The notes: generated from the letters alone by a model not told the origin. Counted from the stretch's first letter, positions 20,395 through 31,026 are shown. The stretch: DNA of 64,000 nucleotides from Caballeronia sp. SEWSISQ10-4 2 (GCF_030464885.1 NZ_JALPRJ010000001.1:62001-126000); one strand, 5' to 3'. Numbers and translations: made by a program.

Positions 20395-23300
20395 ATGAAC
20401 CTGTCGCAACCGTTCATCGCGCGCCCGGTCGCTACCACGCTGCTGGCCATCGGTATTGCGCTCGCCGGCCTGTTCGCGTTCACCAAGCTACCGGTCGCGC
20501 CGTTGCCGCAAGTCGATTTCCCGACCATCTCGGTCCAGGCAAGCTTGCCCGGCGCGAGTCCGGAAACGGTCGCGACCAGCGTGGCGAGTCCGCTGGAGCG
20601 CCATCTCGGCTCGATTGCCGACGTCACCGAAATGACGTCGCAAAGCTCGGTCGGCTCGGCGCGGATCACGTTGCAATTCGGGTTGAACCGCGACATCGAC
20701 GGCGCTGCGCGTGACGTGCAGGCCGCCATCAACGCATCGCGCGCCGATCTTCCCACATCACTCAGAAGCAATCCGACGTATCACAAGGTCAACCCGGCCG
20801 ACGCGCCTATCCTGATTCTCGCGCTCTCCTCCCCCACGCGCACGGCGGGTTCGCTCTACGATTCCGCCGCGACCGTGCTGCAGCAAACGCTCTCCACCGT
20901 GCCGGGTGTCGGCGAAGTGGACGTGAGCGGCTCGGCGAATCCGGCTGTGCGCGTGGAACTGGAACCGAACGCGCTGTTTCACTACGGCATCGGCCTGGAA
21001 GATGTTCGCGCGGCGCTGGCGTCGGCGAATGCGAACAGTCCGAAGGGTGCCATCGAGTTCAACGGCACGCACTTCCAGCTCTATACCAACGATCAGGCGA
21101 GCAAGGCCGCGCAATATCGCGACCTGGTGGTGGCTTACCGGAACGGCGCGGCAGTGCATCTGAGCGATGTAGGCGAAGTAGTCGATTCGGTCGAGGACCT
21201 GCGCAACCTGGGCCTCATCAATAACAAGCGCGCCGTGCTTGTGATCCTGTACCGGCAGCCGGGCGCGAACATTATCGACACCATCGACCGCGTGAAGGCG
21301 ATGGTGCCGCAACTCCAGGCAGCGCTCCCGGCCGACGTCGAGATCACCCCCACGTCCGACCGTTCGACCACGATCCGCTCGTCGCTGCATGACACGGAAT
21401 TCACGCTGATCGTTGCGGTGGCGCTGGTCGTGATGGTCGTGTTCCTGTTCCTGCGCAACTGGCGCGCGACGCTGATTCCGAGCGTGGCTGTCCCGATCTC
21501 GATCATCGGCACCTTTGCCGCCATGTACCTGCTCGGGTTCTCGCTCGATAACCTCTCGCTGATGGCCTTGACCATTGCGACGGGTTTCGTGGTCGACGAC
21601 GCCATCGTCGTGCTCGAAAATATCTCGCGGCATATCGAAAATGGCGTCCCGCGCATGAAGGCCGCGATTCTCGGTGCGCAGGAAGTGGGCTTCACGGTGC
21701 TGTCAATGAGCATTTCGCTGGTGGCCGTGTTCCTCCCGATCCTGTTGATGGGTGGCATTGTCGGGCGGCTGTTCCGCGAATTCGCGCTGACGCTGTCGCT
21801 CGCGATCGCCGTTTCGCTGGTCGTCTCGCTGACGGTCACGCCCATGATGTGTGCGCGTTTGCTGCATGAGCCGCAAAACCAGAAGCCGCCCGGCCGGCTT
21901 TCGCGCTGGCTCGAACGCCAGTTCGTCCGCATGCAGGGTGGCTACGCGCGCACGCTTGGCGTCGCGCTCGCGCATCCGCGGGTCGTGTTGCTGGTGCTCC
22001 TCGCCACCGTCGGCTTGAATGTGTACTTGTACATCATCGTGCCGAAGGGATTTTTCCCGCAGCAGGATACGGGGAGGATTGTTGGCGGTATCCAGGCCGA
22101 CCAGAGCACGTCGTTCCAGGCGATGAAGGGCAAGTTTTCGGAAATGATGCGGGTGGTGCAAGCCGATCCGGCCGTTGAAAGCGTTGCGGGTTTCACGGGC
22201 GGGCGGCAGACCAATTCGGGCTTCATGTTCATTTCGCTGAAGCCGAAAACCGTGCGCAAGGTGTCTGCCGAACAGGTGATCCAGCGCCTGCGTGCGCCGC
22301 TTTCCGACGTCGCGGGCGTGCGGACCTTCCTGCAAGCCGTGCAGGACATTCGCGCGGGCGGGCGGCAATCGAACGCGCAATACCAGTTCACGCTGCTCGC
22401 CGATTCCACCACCGATCTCTACACGTGGGGGCCGAAGCTCACTGACGCCCTGCTGACCCGCCCCGAACTCGCCGATGTCAATTCAGACCAGCAGCAAGGC
22501 GGCCTGGAGTCCTTCGTCACGTTCGACCGGGCAACGGCGGCGCGCCTGGGGATCCAGCCGGCGCAGATCGACAACACGCTCTATGACGCCTTCGGCCAAC
22601 GCCAGGTGTCCACCATCTACAACGAGCTGAGCCAGTATCACGTCGTGATGGAAGTCGCGCCGAAATACTGGCAAGACCCGGAAATGCTCAAGCAAATCTA
22701 TGTGAGCACGTCGGGCGGTACTGCGAGCGGGGCTGCATCGACGAATGCGACCACGACGACGTCCAAGATCACATCCACGTCCATCAGTTCGAGCAGCGGT
22801 ACGTCATCAACCGATACGACGAGCACACTGGCGCTCGCGTCCATCCGCAATGCGGCGACAAACGCCATTGCGGCTAGCGGCAAGTCCAGTTCGTCGTCGG
22901 GCGCGGCGGTATCGACGTCGAAGGAAACGATGATCCCGCTTTCGGCCATCGCCAAGTTCGGGCCGGGCAACACGCCGCTGTCGGTGAATCACCAGAGCCA
23001 GTTCGTGGCATCGACGATCTCATTCAACCTGCCGCCCGGCAAGTCGCTCTCGGATGCCACCGCTGCCATCTACGAGACCATGGCGACCATCGGTGTGCCC
23101 AGCACGATTCACGGCAGTTTTGCGGGCACGGCACAGCAGTTCCAGGACTCCACCAAGGATCAGCCGGTCCTGATTCTCGCCGCGCTCGCGGCGGTGTATA
23201 TCGTCCTCGGGATTCTGTATGAGAGTTATATCCACCCGATCACGATTCTCTCGACATTGCCGTCAGCGGGTATTGGCGCGCTGCTTGCACTGCTGCTGTT

Positions 23301-23706
23301 CAAGACGGAGTTCAGCATCATCGCGTTGATCGGGGTGATCTTGCTGATCGGCATCGTGAAGAAGAACGCGATCATGATGGTGGACTTTGCGATCCAGGCG
23401 CAGCGCCATGGGGCCGCGACGTCGCGTGAGGCGATTGAAGAGGCGTGTTTGCTGCGCTTCCGGCCGATCATGATGACGACTGCCGCGGCGCTGTTAGGCG
23501 CGTTGCCGCTGGCTTTCGGGACCGGCGAGGGATCGGAGATGCGCGCGCCGCTCGGGATTGCGATTGTGGGCGGGTTGATCGTGAGTCAGTTGCTGACGCT
23601 TTATACAACGCCGGTGGTTTATCTTTATATGGACCGGATTCGGATCTGGTCGGAGGAACGGCGGGGGCGCAGGGGTCGGACTGGACCTGCTCGTGTCATT
23701 GAGTGA
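20395..23706 (+). CDS. mdtC: RND multidrug efflux permease, MdtC-like, with Ser/Thr-rich insert
   Basis: This 1103-residue RND pump is paralogous to the preceding gene ([62 protein letters not shown]). It should form the mixed trimer with MdtB. Its extra length comes from a low-complexity insert at about residues 774-840, rich in Ser, Thr and Ala (for example [19 protein letters not shown]), in the second periplasmic loop just before the conserved [10 protein letters not shown] strand. The gene is last in the operon; the frame overlaps nothing downstream. Confidence 0.93.
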   Translation: MNLSQPFIARPVATTLLAIGIALAGLFAFTKLPVAPLPQVDFPTISVQASLPGASPETVATSVASPLERHLGSIADVTEMTSQSSVGSARITLQFGLNRDIDGAARDVQAAINASRADLPTSLRSNPTYHKVNPADAPILILALSSPTRTAGSLYDSAATVLQQTLSTVPGVGEVDVSGSANPAVRVELEPNALFHYGIGLEDVRAALASANANSPKGAIEFNGTHFQLYTNDQASKAAQYRDLVVAYRNGAAVHLSDVGEVVDSVEDLRNLGLINNKRAVLVILYRQPGANIIDTIDRVKAMVPQLQAALPADVEITPTSDRSTTIRSSLHDTEFTLIVAVALVVMVVFLFLRNWRATLIPSVAVPISIIGTFAAMYLLGFSLDNLSLMALTIATGFVVDDAIVVLENISRHIENGVPRMKAAILGAQEVGFTVLSMSISLVAVFLPILLMGGIVGRLFREFALTLSLAIAVSLVVSLTVTPMMCARLLHEPQNQKPPGRLSRWLERQFVRMQGGYARTLGVALAHPRVVLLVLLATVGLNVYLYIIVPKGFFPQQDTGRIVGGIQADQSTSFQAMKGKFSEMMRVVQADPAVESVAGFTGGRQTNSGFMFISLKPKTVRKVSAEQVIQRLRAPLSDVAGVRTFLQAVQDIRAGGRQSNAQYQFTLLADSTTDLYTWGPKLTDALLTRPELADVNSDQQQGGLESFVTFDRATAARLGIQPAQIDNTLYDAFGQRQVSTIYNELSQYHVVMEVAPKYWQDPEMLKQIYVSTSGGTASGAASTNATTTTSKITSTSISSSSGTSSTDTTSTLALASIRNAATNAIAASGKSSSSSGAAVSTSKETMIPLSAIAKFGPGNTPLSVNHQSQFVASTISFNLPPGKSLSDATAAIYETMATIGVPSTIHGSFAGTAQQFQDSTKDQPVLILAALAAVYIVLGILYESYIHPITILSTLPSAGIGALLALLLFKTEFSIIALIGVILLIGIVKKNAIMMVDFAIQAQRHGAATSREAIEEACLLRFRPIMMTTAAALLGALPLAFGTGEGSEMRAPLGIAIVGGLIVSQLLTLYTTPVVYLYMDRIRIWSEERRGRRGRTGPARVIE

Positions 23707-23804
23707 GGAGTTTGGGCGGGGGGGTAAGCGCCTCCCGCGTGCATGGATTCCAAAAATCGCTTACCGTTTTAGCTCCTGCCCACAAACAGAAGGAGCCAAC
23801 AGCA

Positions 23805-24461
23805 ATGAAAGTCCTGCTCATCGGCGCGCACGGCCGGACCGGCCGCCACATTGCCCGGCAACTCCGCGCCGCATCCCTGCCCTTCAAAGTCCTGCTGCGT
23901 AAATCCGCGCACCGCGGTGAGTTCGCCGCACTCGGCGCCGAAATCGTACTCGGCGACCTGACAAACGATTTCTCCCACGCCTTTGACGACGTCACGCACG
24001 TGGTCTACGCCGCAGGATCGGCGGAAAGCGAAGGCGTGAACGAAGAACGCGCGATCGATCGCGACGCCGTGCAACGCACCGCCGACTACGCCAAACGCCG
24101 CCGCACAAAACAGCTCGTGGTCATCAGCGCGATCTCCGCGTACTGGCCAGAATCCAGCCCGCTCGCGCTCAAGCACTACTCGAAAATGAAGCGCCAAGCC
24201 GACGACTACGTCCAGGCAAACGGCGTTCCGTACGTGATCCTGCGACCCGGACCGCTCTCCGACGAAGTCGGCCGCGGCACAATCGCACTCTCCACCCAAC
24301 GCGGCTTGAACGCAGCGCCCGTTTCACGCGAAGACGTCGCCCGCGTCACGGTGGCATGCATCACACGTGACGTGCGGGACGAGGTGATAGGGTTTGTCGG
24401 CGGCGACGTGCCGATAGACGACGTGCTCGACGCGCTTCAGACAGCCCCGATCAACCGATAA
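23805..24461 (+). CDS. NAD(P)-binding atypical short-chain dehydrogenase/reductase
   Basis: This 218-residue protein has the Rossmann start MKVLLIGAHGRTGRHIARQL (GxxGxxG) and the atypical SDR pattern of NmrA/NAD(P)H-binding proteins (VVYAAGSAESEG, then SAISAYWP and a HYSKMKRQADDYVQ segment carrying the YxxxK-like pair). Homologues act as nucleotide-sugar epimerase-like reductases or redox sensors; the substrate is unknown. The start at 23805 is fixed by AAGGAG (23790-23795). It stands alone, convergent with kdpE. Confidence 0.85.
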   Translation: MKVLLIGAHGRTGRHIARQLRAASLPFKVLLRKSAHRGEFAALGAEIVLGDLTNDFSHAFDDVTHVVYAAGSAESEGVNEERAIDRDAVQRTADYAKRRRTKQLVVISAISAYWPESSPLALKHYSKMKRQADDYVQANGVPYVILRPGPLSDEVGRGTIALSTQRGLNAAPVSREDVARVTVACITRDVRDEVIGFVGGDVPIDDVLDALQTAPINR

Positions 24462-25135
24462 CCCACACCGGTCTCAGTCACGATGTGCTCCGGCTGCGCG
24501 GCATCGCGTTCAAGCTTCTGCCGCAAATGCGCCATGTAGATGCGCAGGTAGTGGTGGCTTTCCACATGCGACGGCCCCCACACTTCGCGCAGTAACTGGC
24601 GGTGCGTCAACACACGGCCAGCGTGCCGTACGAGCGTGGACAGCAGCCGGTATTCGATCGGGGTCAGATGCACGGGCGCACCCGCACGCGTGACCTGGCG
24701 CAAGCCGAGATCGATGACGACATCGCCGAATTTCACCAAAGGCGATTCACTCGACGCCGCCTGATTGCGACGCCGCAAATGCGCGCGAATCCGCGCCATC
24801 AATTCCGATACGCCGAACGGCTTGGTGAGGTAATCGTCGGCACCGGCGTCCAGCGCCGCGACCTTCTCCTCCTCCTGAGTTCGCGCCGACAGCACGATCA
24901 CCGGCAGCTCGGTCCAGCTCCGCAACTCACGGATCACGTCGAGGCCGTCGGTGTCGGGCAAACCGAGATCGACGATCACGAGATCCGGCTTGCGCGTCGC
25001 CGCGTCCACCAGCCCCTGCTTGCCCGTTTCCGCCTCGTGCACGGTAATGCCTTCGGCCTCCAGCGACGCACGCACAAAGCGGCGAATCTGCTTTTCGTCC
25101 TCGATCAACACGACGGTGAGGTTAGGTTCGCTCAT
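24437..25135 (-). CDS. kdpE: KdpE-type response regulator
   Basis: This 232-residue OmpR-class regulator has a receiver domain (residues about 7-118) with acidic residues DE, phospho-acceptor Asp56 in DLVIVDLGLPD, a conserved Thr/Ser and Lys (DDYLTKPFG). The C-terminal winged helix (about 135-228) includes LTPIEYRLLSTLVRHAGRVL and HYLRIYMAHLRQKLE, both typical of KdpE. It is the partner of KdpD, and in other bacteria activates the kdpFABC potassium pump under low potassium. The start at 25135 overlaps the kdpD end by 14 bp. The 3' end overlaps the convergent gene by 25 bp. kdpFABC is not in this window. Confidence 0.95.
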   Translation of the reverse strand: MSEPNLTVVLIEDEKQIRRFVRASLEAEGITVHEAETGKQGLVDAATRKPDLVIVDLGLPDTDGLDVIRELRSWTELPVIVLSARTQEEEKVAALDAGADDYLTKPFGVSELMARIRAHLRRRNQAASSESPLVKFGDVVIDLGLRQVTRAGAPVHLTPIEYRLLSTLVRHAGRVLTHRQLLREVWGPSHVESHHYLRIYMAHLRQKLERDAAQPEHIVTETGVGYRLIGAV

Positions 25136-27968
25136 GGGCTTTAGGGTCCGACGGAGGAAAATCGACGAAGTCCTGCTCGGCTTCATCGGAGAAACTTGGC
25201 ACGGGCGGTGGTGCATCGACGGGCAAGGTGAACCAGAAGCGCGCGCCCTGAACCGGCGCGTCGGGAAGGCTCACATCCAGCCGGTTATTCGCGCCGATTG
25301 TACCGCCGTGCGCTTCCACAATAGCGCGGCAAATCGAGAGCCCAAGTCCAATGCCCGGCTTGGCCGACTCCTTCTCGCCACGCGTGAATTTCTCGAACAC
25401 ACGGTCTTCCATGTTCGCCGGCAAACCCGGACCGAAATCGTCGATATGAACCCGCACGAACGGCTTGTTATCCACACTGACGCTCTCCGCCCCGATGATG
25501 AGCTTCGAGCCCGGCGGCGTGTACTTCGCGGCGTTCTCCAGCAGGTTCGAAAACAACCGCTCCATCAGCACGGCATCGAGTTGAAGGAACGGCAGATCGG
25601 AAGGTAGACGGACCTCGACCGGACGGCCATTCAAAACCCGCCGGCACGCCCGCAACGCGGCGCCTACCGTCTCCTCCAGCAGCGACCATTGCAGGTTCAG
25701 CCGCAAACCGCCCGCCTGCAAGCGCGCCATGTCCAGCAAATTCGTGACAATGCTCGTCATGCGCAGCGATTCGTCGTGAATTGCTGCGATCAATTCGGCA
25801 TTTGCCGGCGAACGGGTGTCGCCCCGCGCTTCCGCGAGCATCGATGCAAAACCAACGATGGTCGTGAGCGGCGTGCGCAAATCGTGCGAGATGGCGGACA
25901 GCAGCGAATTGCGCAGGCGCTCGGACTCCATGCTGACGAGCGCATCGCGGGCAATCTCGACGTAATGCACCCGTTCGAGCGCCAACGCGATCTGCGCGGC
26001 AAACGCGTCGAGCATGCGCTTTTGCTCGGGCACGTCGAGCTCGCCCGCATTACGCGTGGCGACCGCGAGCACGCCGCGCGTGCGCATTGGCGCCTTGAGC
26101 GGCAGATATAGCGCGGCCGCTGCAGGCAGCGTGTCCGTGCCGCGGCCGGCCGGCTTCTGCTGGTCGTACACCCATTGGCCGACATCGAGATCCAGCGTAC
26201 TTGCATCGAGCAGCAAGGCGGCAGCGGACGTATCCGACGGGTCGAGTTTCTGGCGGACCTTGTCGGTGGAATCGGGCAGCAACATGGCGACCTTCGCGCG
26301 AAACACTTCACTCACATGCCGCATGCCGATACCCACGATCTGCTCGGTCGCCAGCGCCGCGCCGAGTTCGCCGGCCATCGCGTACATCGCGCCCGTGCGG
26401 CGCTCGCGCTTTGACGCAACGCGCGCCTCGCCCCGCAAGCTCGACGTGAGATGGCTGATCACCAACGACGTCAGCAACATGCCGGCAAAGGTCAGCAGGT
26501 ATTGGGTATCGGAGACGGACAGCGACATGCGCGGCGGCACGAAGAAGAAGTCGAAGGCCGCGACGCTCAGGAACGAGAGCAGCACGCCCGGACCACGGCC
26601 GATGCGCGCCGCCGCGTAAATCACGCCGATGAGATAAAACATCACGAGATTCGTGAGATCGAAATGATCGCGGATCTGGCTTGCAAGCAGCGTGATAGCC
26701 GCGCAGATCGCGATGGCGTACGCATAGCCACGCGGCGCCGAGCGCTGCTCGCGCGCGGCGCTCAACGCGTCGCGCCAGTCGGGAGCGATCCCTTCCTCTT
26801 GCGGCAATGGAGCGCCTCCCTCTCTTTGCTCACCCTCCCGCGCGCGAATCAACGTGAGATCGAGGTCGCCCGCGTGTTCCGCCAACCGCTCGCCGAACGA
26901 GCGTTTTAGCCAGCGGGCGAAACCGCGCCGCTTCGACGCCCCCGCCACCAGCTTCGACGCGTTGCGCGCCTGCGCATAACCGATCAGCGTCGCGACCGCA
27001 TCCGCACCGGCCAGCGTCACCGTCTCCGCGCCAAGTTCGGCGGCGAGTTTGAGCGCGCCCAGCGTGCGTTCGCGACGGGTATCGGAGAGTTTTTGCAGTC
27101 GCGGTGTTTCGACGTACACCGCGATCCAGTCGGAACGAAGACTTGCCGCGAGCCGTGCTGCGGCGCGCACCAGCGTAGGCGCCTCCGGCCCCGGCCCGAT
27201 GCACACCACCAGCCGGTCGCGCGCCTGCCAGATCCTGTCGATAGACCGGTCCGCGCGGTACTCGCGCATCTGGGCATCGACGCGATCCGCCGTGCGCCGC
27301 AGCGCCAGTTCGCGCAGCGCGATCAGGTTGCCTTTGCGGAAGAAATTGCGAACCGCGTGTTCCGCTTGCTGCGGCATGTAGACCTTGCCGTGGCGCAGCC
27401 GTTCGAGCAGTTCCTCGGGCGGAAGATCGACTAGCGTGACTTCATCGGCTTGATCCAGAACGCGATCCGGCACGGTCTCGAAGACGCGGATCTGCGTGAT
27501 CTGCCCCACGATGTCGTTCAGGCTTTCCAGATGCTGGACATTGACCGTGGTATAGACGTCAATACCCGCGTCCAGCAGTTCATGCACGTCCTGCCAGCGT
27601 TTCAGATGACGAGCACCGGGAACGTTCGAGTGAGCGAGTTCGTCGACGAGTAAAAGCTGCGGGTGGCGTTGAAGCGCTCCGTCGAGATCAAATTCCTTGA
27701 GCGCATGGCCGCGATACATCATGTTCGCCGGCGGCAGTTGTTCGAGGTCTTCCAGTAACGCGGTGGTTTCGCTCCTGCCGTGCGTTTCCACTATGCCGAT
27801 GACTACGTCGTCGCCCTGCTCCTTTCTGCTTCGCGCGGCAAGAAGCATGGCGTAGGTCTTGCCCACTCCGGCCGAGGCGCCAAAAAAAATCTTCAGCCGT
27901 CCGCGATGACGCTTTTCCTCCTCTCTTTGCAGCTTTCCGAGCAGCTCGTCTGGGTTTGGGCGGTTCAT
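25122..27968 (-). CDS. kdpD: Sensor histidine kinase KdpD
   Basis: This 948-residue protein has the full KdpD layout: an N-terminal KdpD domain with Walker A (GASAGVGKT, 30-38), a universal-stress-like domain (about 245-375), four membrane helices (about 410-510), a GAF domain (about 540-670), a HisKA domain with the phospho-acceptor in ISHDLRTPLTTIVGFASM (near 693), and an HATPase domain (GPGLPANMEDRVFEKFTRGE, GIGLGLSICRAIVEAHGG). It senses potassium limitation or turgor and phosphorylates KdpE. Unusually, no kdpFABC genes lie upstream; the next gene is a quinone oxidoreductase 465 bp away. Confidence 0.95.
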   Translation of the reverse strand: MNRPNPDELLGKLQREEEKRHRGRLKIFFGASAGVGKTYAMLLAARSRKEQGDDVVIGIVETHGRSETTALLEDLEQLPPANMMYRGHALKEFDLDGALQRHPQLLLVDELAHSNVPGARHLKRWQDVHELLDAGIDVYTTVNVQHLESLNDIVGQITQIRVFETVPDRVLDQADEVTLVDLPPEELLERLRHGKVYMPQQAEHAVRNFFRKGNLIALRELALRRTADRVDAQMREYRADRSIDRIWQARDRLVVCIGPGPEAPTLVRAAARLAASLRSDWIAVYVETPRLQKLSDTRRERTLGALKLAAELGAETVTLAGADAVATLIGYAQARNASKLVAGASKRRGFARWLKRSFGERLAEHAGDLDLTLIRAREGEQREGGAPLPQEEGIAPDWRDALSAAREQRSAPRGYAYAIAICAAITLLASQIRDHFDLTNLVMFYLIGVIYAAARIGRGPGVLLSFLSVAAFDFFFVPPRMSLSVSDTQYLLTFAGMLLTSLVISHLTSSLRGEARVASKRERRTGAMYAMAGELGAALATEQIVGIGMRHVSEVFRAKVAMLLPDSTDKVRQKLDPSDTSAAALLLDASTLDLDVGQWVYDQQKPAGRGTDTLPAAAALYLPLKAPMRTRGVLAVATRNAGELDVPEQKRMLDAFAAQIALALERVHYVEIARDALVSMESERLRNSLLSAISHDLRTPLTTIVGFASMLAEARGDTRSPANAELIAAIHDESLRMTSIVTNLLDMARLQAGGLRLNLQWSLLEETVGAALRACRRVLNGRPVEVRLPSDLPFLQLDAVLMERLFSNLLENAAKYTPPGSKLIIGAESVSVDNKPFVRVHIDDFGPGLPANMEDRVFEKFTRGEKESAKPGIGLGLSICRAIVEAHGGTIGANNRLDVSLPDAPVQGARFWFTLPVDAPPPVPSFSDEAEQDFVDFPPSDPKAHERT

Positions 27969-28433
27969 TTTTTAGCTTGTTGGCGCAATCGCATCCAGGG
28001 CGAGGATCAGGTTCTTCGGGTTCGCCGGTGTCCACGCATTGACGCGTGACTTTCCTAGTATGACCAACTGCTGGTTCTTGCGTTTCCGCTATCCGGTTCG
28101 TTATAGGGTCTTTCGTCAGGTTGGCTCGTCTCGCCACCTGTTGGTCCGGGTATTGAACGATGGCCTCGAACATTAAGCGCGTCGGCATAAAAGCCGGGTC
28201 AAAGATCGGAACGCAGGCGTAAATAATGTGTAAAGGACGCCGTGGAAAGCGTTCGCAGCGAGATGTTTCACGCTGATCCTGGCGCTGACGTTTTTGTGGC
28301 GCAGATAGAGCGGCAGCCCATACGCGCTCACCCGCCGACAACTTTTTACGCGCGCTTATTCGCCGCTTCCGCACAAGACCACAAGACGGTGCGGCACGAA
28401 AGAATCCCGCCGCCCCGTCCTTTCACGCTCCCA
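27969..28433. other. Gap upstream of kdpD without recognisable kdpFABC remnant
   Basis: About 465 bp. Read in both directions I find no segment resembling KdpC, KdpB or another known protein; short frames are Arg/Pro-rich shadows. The kdpD promoter is presumably here. Confidence 0.4.
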
Positions 28434-29408
28434 TCAAGGCAGGAAAATAGTCGATCCTGTCGTCCGCCGCGCTTCCAGATCCTCATGCGCTTTCGCCGCT
28501 TCAGCCAACGGATACCGCTGCCGCACGCTCGTCTTCACTTGCCCCGTGCTCAACACGTTGAACAACTCGGCCGCCGTCTCCTCGAGATCGCTGCGTTTGG
28601 CGATATAGCTGAACAACGCCGGCCGCGTGAAATAAAGCGAACCACGCCCGGCGAACTCCGACGAATCGATGGGCGGCAACGGCCCCGACGTATTGCCGAA
28701 ACTCACGAACATGCCCAACGGCGCGAGGCAGTCGAGCGATGCCGTGTACGTGTCCTTGCCGATCGAATCGTAGACCACCGGCACGCCCGCGCCGCTCGTG
28801 ATTTCGCGCACGCGCTTCGTGAAGTCCTCACGGGTATAGACGATCGGATGATCGCAGCCGTGCGCCTTCGCCAGTTCGGCCTTTTCGTCCGATCCAACCG
28901 TGCCGATCACCGTCGCGCCCAGCGCCTTGGCCCACTGGCAAGCAAGCATGCCCACGCCGCCGGCCGCCGCGTGGATCAGGATCGTATCGCCGGCTTTCAC
29001 GCGATACGTCCGTCGCAGCAGATATTGCGCGGTCAAGCCCTGCAACATCACCGACGCCGCGTCCTCATACCCGATTGCGTCAGGCAAGCGCACGACATAT
29101 TGGGTCGACATCACCCGTTCCTCTGCATAAGCGCCCGGCGGCCGCGACGCATAGGCCACACGATCGCCCGCTTTGAAATCCGTCACGCCTTCACCGACCG
29201 CGGTTACCTCGCCCGCCGCTTCCATGCCGATGCCGCCGGGCAGCGGCATTGGATAAAGCCCGGTACGAAAGTACACATCGATATAGTTCAAGCCGACCGC
29301 ATGATGCTTCACGCGAATCTCGCCCTTGCCCGGCTCGCCCACCTCGACGTCCACCCATTTCATCACTTCCGGGCCACCGGTTTTATTGAAGCGAATTGCT
29401 TTTGTCAC
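28434..29408 (-). CDS. NADPH:quinone oxidoreductase, zeta-crystallin type
   Basis: This 324-residue zinc-independent medium-chain reductase matches the Qor family in length and motifs: MTKAIRFNKTGGPEVMKWVD at the N-terminus, GLNYIDVYFRTGLYP, the nucleotide-binding IHAAAGGVGMLACQWAKALG (about 147-166), VYDSIGKDTYTASLDCLAPL and an ARRTTGSTIFLP C-terminus. It should reduce quinones with NADPH. It is 57 bp downstream of the methylglyoxal synthase gene on the same strand, so the SDR gene, mgsA and this gene may form a loose unit. Confidence 0.92.
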   Translation of the reverse strand: MTKAIRFNKTGGPEVMKWVDVEVGEPGKGEIRVKHHAVGLNYIDVYFRTGLYPMPLPGGIGMEAAGEVTAVGEGVTDFKAGDRVAYASRPPGAYAEERVMSTQYVVRLPDAIGYEDAASVMLQGLTAQYLLRRTYRVKAGDTILIHAAAGGVGMLACQWAKALGATVIGTVGSDEKAELAKAHGCDHPIVYTREDFTKRVREITSGAGVPVVYDSIGKDTYTASLDCLAPLGMFVSFGNTSGPLPPIDSSEFAGRGSLYFTRPALFSYIAKRSDLEETAAELFNVLSTGQVKTSVRQRYPLAEAAKAHEDLEARRTTGSTIFLP

Positions 29409-29465
29409 CCTTGTCTCCTTTTGCCGGCGTCAGCCGGTCACTGTGCAGTACGACCTGAACTCGAC

Positions 29466-29852
29466 CTAAGCTCGACCCAGGCGTAGCTTCAGATCATCGA
29501 GAATCATGCGTGCCGTCGCGAGGTTCGTCGCACACGCTACGTTGTGCACGTCGCACGCGCGCACGAGCGCGTTGATATCGGGTTCGTGCGGTTGCGGCGT
29601 CATGGGGTCGCGCAGGAAAATCACCACGTCGACACGCCCCTCCGCCAGTTCGGCGCCAATCTGCAGGTCGCCGCCGAACGGACCGGAGAGCTTGCGCTCC
29701 ACCTCCAGCCCATGGGCCGCCGCGATTCGCGCGCCGGTCGTACCGGTTGCCACCAGCCGGCACTGCGCCAACGTGGCCGCAAACTCGCCGGCCAGCGCCA
29801 CAATGTCGTCCTTCTTCATGTCATGCGCGATCAACGCAACGCGTGGGGTCAT
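29466..29852 (-). CDS. mgsA: Methylglyoxal synthase
   Basis: The 128-residue product converts dihydroxyacetone phosphate to methylglyoxal and phosphate, a bypass of lower glycolysis under phosphate limitation. Visible family features are [13 protein letters not shown] at the N-terminus, GTTGARIA for phosphate binding, [12 protein letters not shown] with the likely catalytic Asp62, and [20 protein letters not shown] followed by ATNLATA. Start 29852 is chosen because GAGAGG precedes it by 6 bases; the ATG at 29873 would add seven residues outside the family alignment. Confidence 0.93.
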   Translation of the reverse strand: MTPRVALIAHDMKKDDIVALAGEFAATLAQCRLVATGTTGARIAAAHGLEVERKLSGPFGGDLQIGAELAEGRVDVVIFLRDPMTPQPHEPDINALVRACDVHNVACATNLATARMILDDLKLRLGRA

Positions 29853-29890
29853 CGAATGCCTCTCTGTTGTCATGTTTTATGGAATTCGAA

Positions 29891-30670
29891 TCAATACGTG
29901 CCCGGATAAGCACCGCCATCGATCAGCAGGTTCTGCCCGGTGATATAGCCCCCATGGACGCTGCACAGGTAGGCGCACGCCTTGCCAAACTCCTCGGCCG
30001 TACCGAAGCGGCCAGCGGGCAGCCGGCTCATGCGGCGCTTCTTGGCTTCTTCCACTGTGATGTTGTTGGCCTTCGCGTCCGCCTCGAACGTGGTGACGAG
30101 CCGGTCGGTGTCGAAAGAGCCCGGTAGCAGGTTGTTGATCGTGACGCCGCTTGCCGCGACCTTGCGCGACAAGCCCGCGATGAAACCCGTTAGCCCCGAA
30201 CGCGCGCCGTTCGACAAACCCAACACGTCAATAGGCGCCTTCACCGACGAACTCGTGATATTCACGATGCGCCCAAAACCACGCTCGATCATGCCGTCGA
30301 GCGTCAGCTTGATCAGTTCGATGGGCGTCAGCATGTTCGAATCGAGCGCCTTGATCCAGTCGTCGCGTGTAAATTGCCGGAAATCGCCCGCCGGCGGGCC
30401 ACCGGCGTTGTTCACGAGAATGTCCGGCGCAGGGCACGCGGCCAGCGCCGCGGCGTGCCCTTCTGTCGTGGTGATGTCGCACGCCACCGCCGTCACATTC
30501 ACGCCAAAGCTTGCACGAAGATGCTCGGCTGTGGCTTCGAGCGGTCCTGCCGTGCGCGCTACGATCACGAGGTTGACACCCTCAGCCGCCAGCGCCTCCG
30601 CGCACCCGCGTCCCAAACCCTTGCTGGCCGCGCACACGAGCGCCGTGCGCCCCTTGATTCCCATGTCCAT
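29891..30670 (-). CDS. SDR family oxidoreductase (3-oxoacyl-ACP reductase-like)
   Basis: This 259-residue classical short-chain dehydrogenase has a cofactor motif (ALVCAASKGLGRGCAEALAA, GxxxGxG type), NNAG (DILVNNAGGPPAG) and a catalytic Ser in NITSSSVKAP. The usual YxxxK position reads LSNGARSGLTGF, with Asn/Gly/Ala in place of the Tyr. Closely related annotated SDRs with an LSNxxR motif exist and are often reported as 3-oxoacyl-ACP reductases, but their activity is poorly known. AAGGGG precedes the ATG. It lies 38 bp upstream of mgsA. Function is therefore only assigned at family level. Confidence 0.85.
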   Translation of the reverse strand: MDMGIKGRTALVCAASKGLGRGCAEALAAEGVNLVIVARTAGPLEATAEHLRASFGVNVTAVACDITTTEGHAAALAACPAPDILVNNAGGPPAGDFRQFTRDDWIKALDSNMLTPIELIKLTLDGMIERGFGRIVNITSSSVKAPIDVLGLSNGARSGLTGFIAGLSRKVAASGVTINNLLPGSFDTDRLVTTFEADAKANNITVEEAKKRRMSRLPAGRFGTAEEFGKACAYLCSVHGGYITGQNLLIDGGAYPGTY

Positions 30671-31026
30671 TGCTGTCCCCTTGTGGTTGCCCGCGTTGAA
30701 ACCGGTAGAAATCGATCAAAAGCCAGGTCATGAAGTCTTGTGTCGAATTCTGGCTCGCCATCCGTCATGCGGATCGCGTGATGCAATTCTAGAAGAATGA
30801 GGGATCGGACGTCGGCCGCGCAATAGACCAGACGGCCTATCGCCCGCAATCTCTGCTTTGGCCGCGCCTAATTTGGGTAAACTGGCGTCACTGCCTAAGC
30901 TCAGCCATGCGAGGCCGTGCCGCCTGCGGCCCCGGACACGCCTCTCGGCAATGCGGCGCCCGAACCAGACGCACCACCCGATTTACTCGAATCCACACTT
31001 AATGCCGCGGCAACCGCGCGAATTCC
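30671..31026. other. Divergent promoter region between SDR gene and upp
   Basis: About 356 bp separating leftward and rightward genes. Promoters for both are expected; I see no small gene or structured RNA that I can support. Confidence 0.4.

Noticed and set aside
27688-28374. A 228-codon frame upstream of kdpD as a possible kdpC remnant
   Set aside because: No KdpC-like residues; most of its length is a shifted frame of kdpD.
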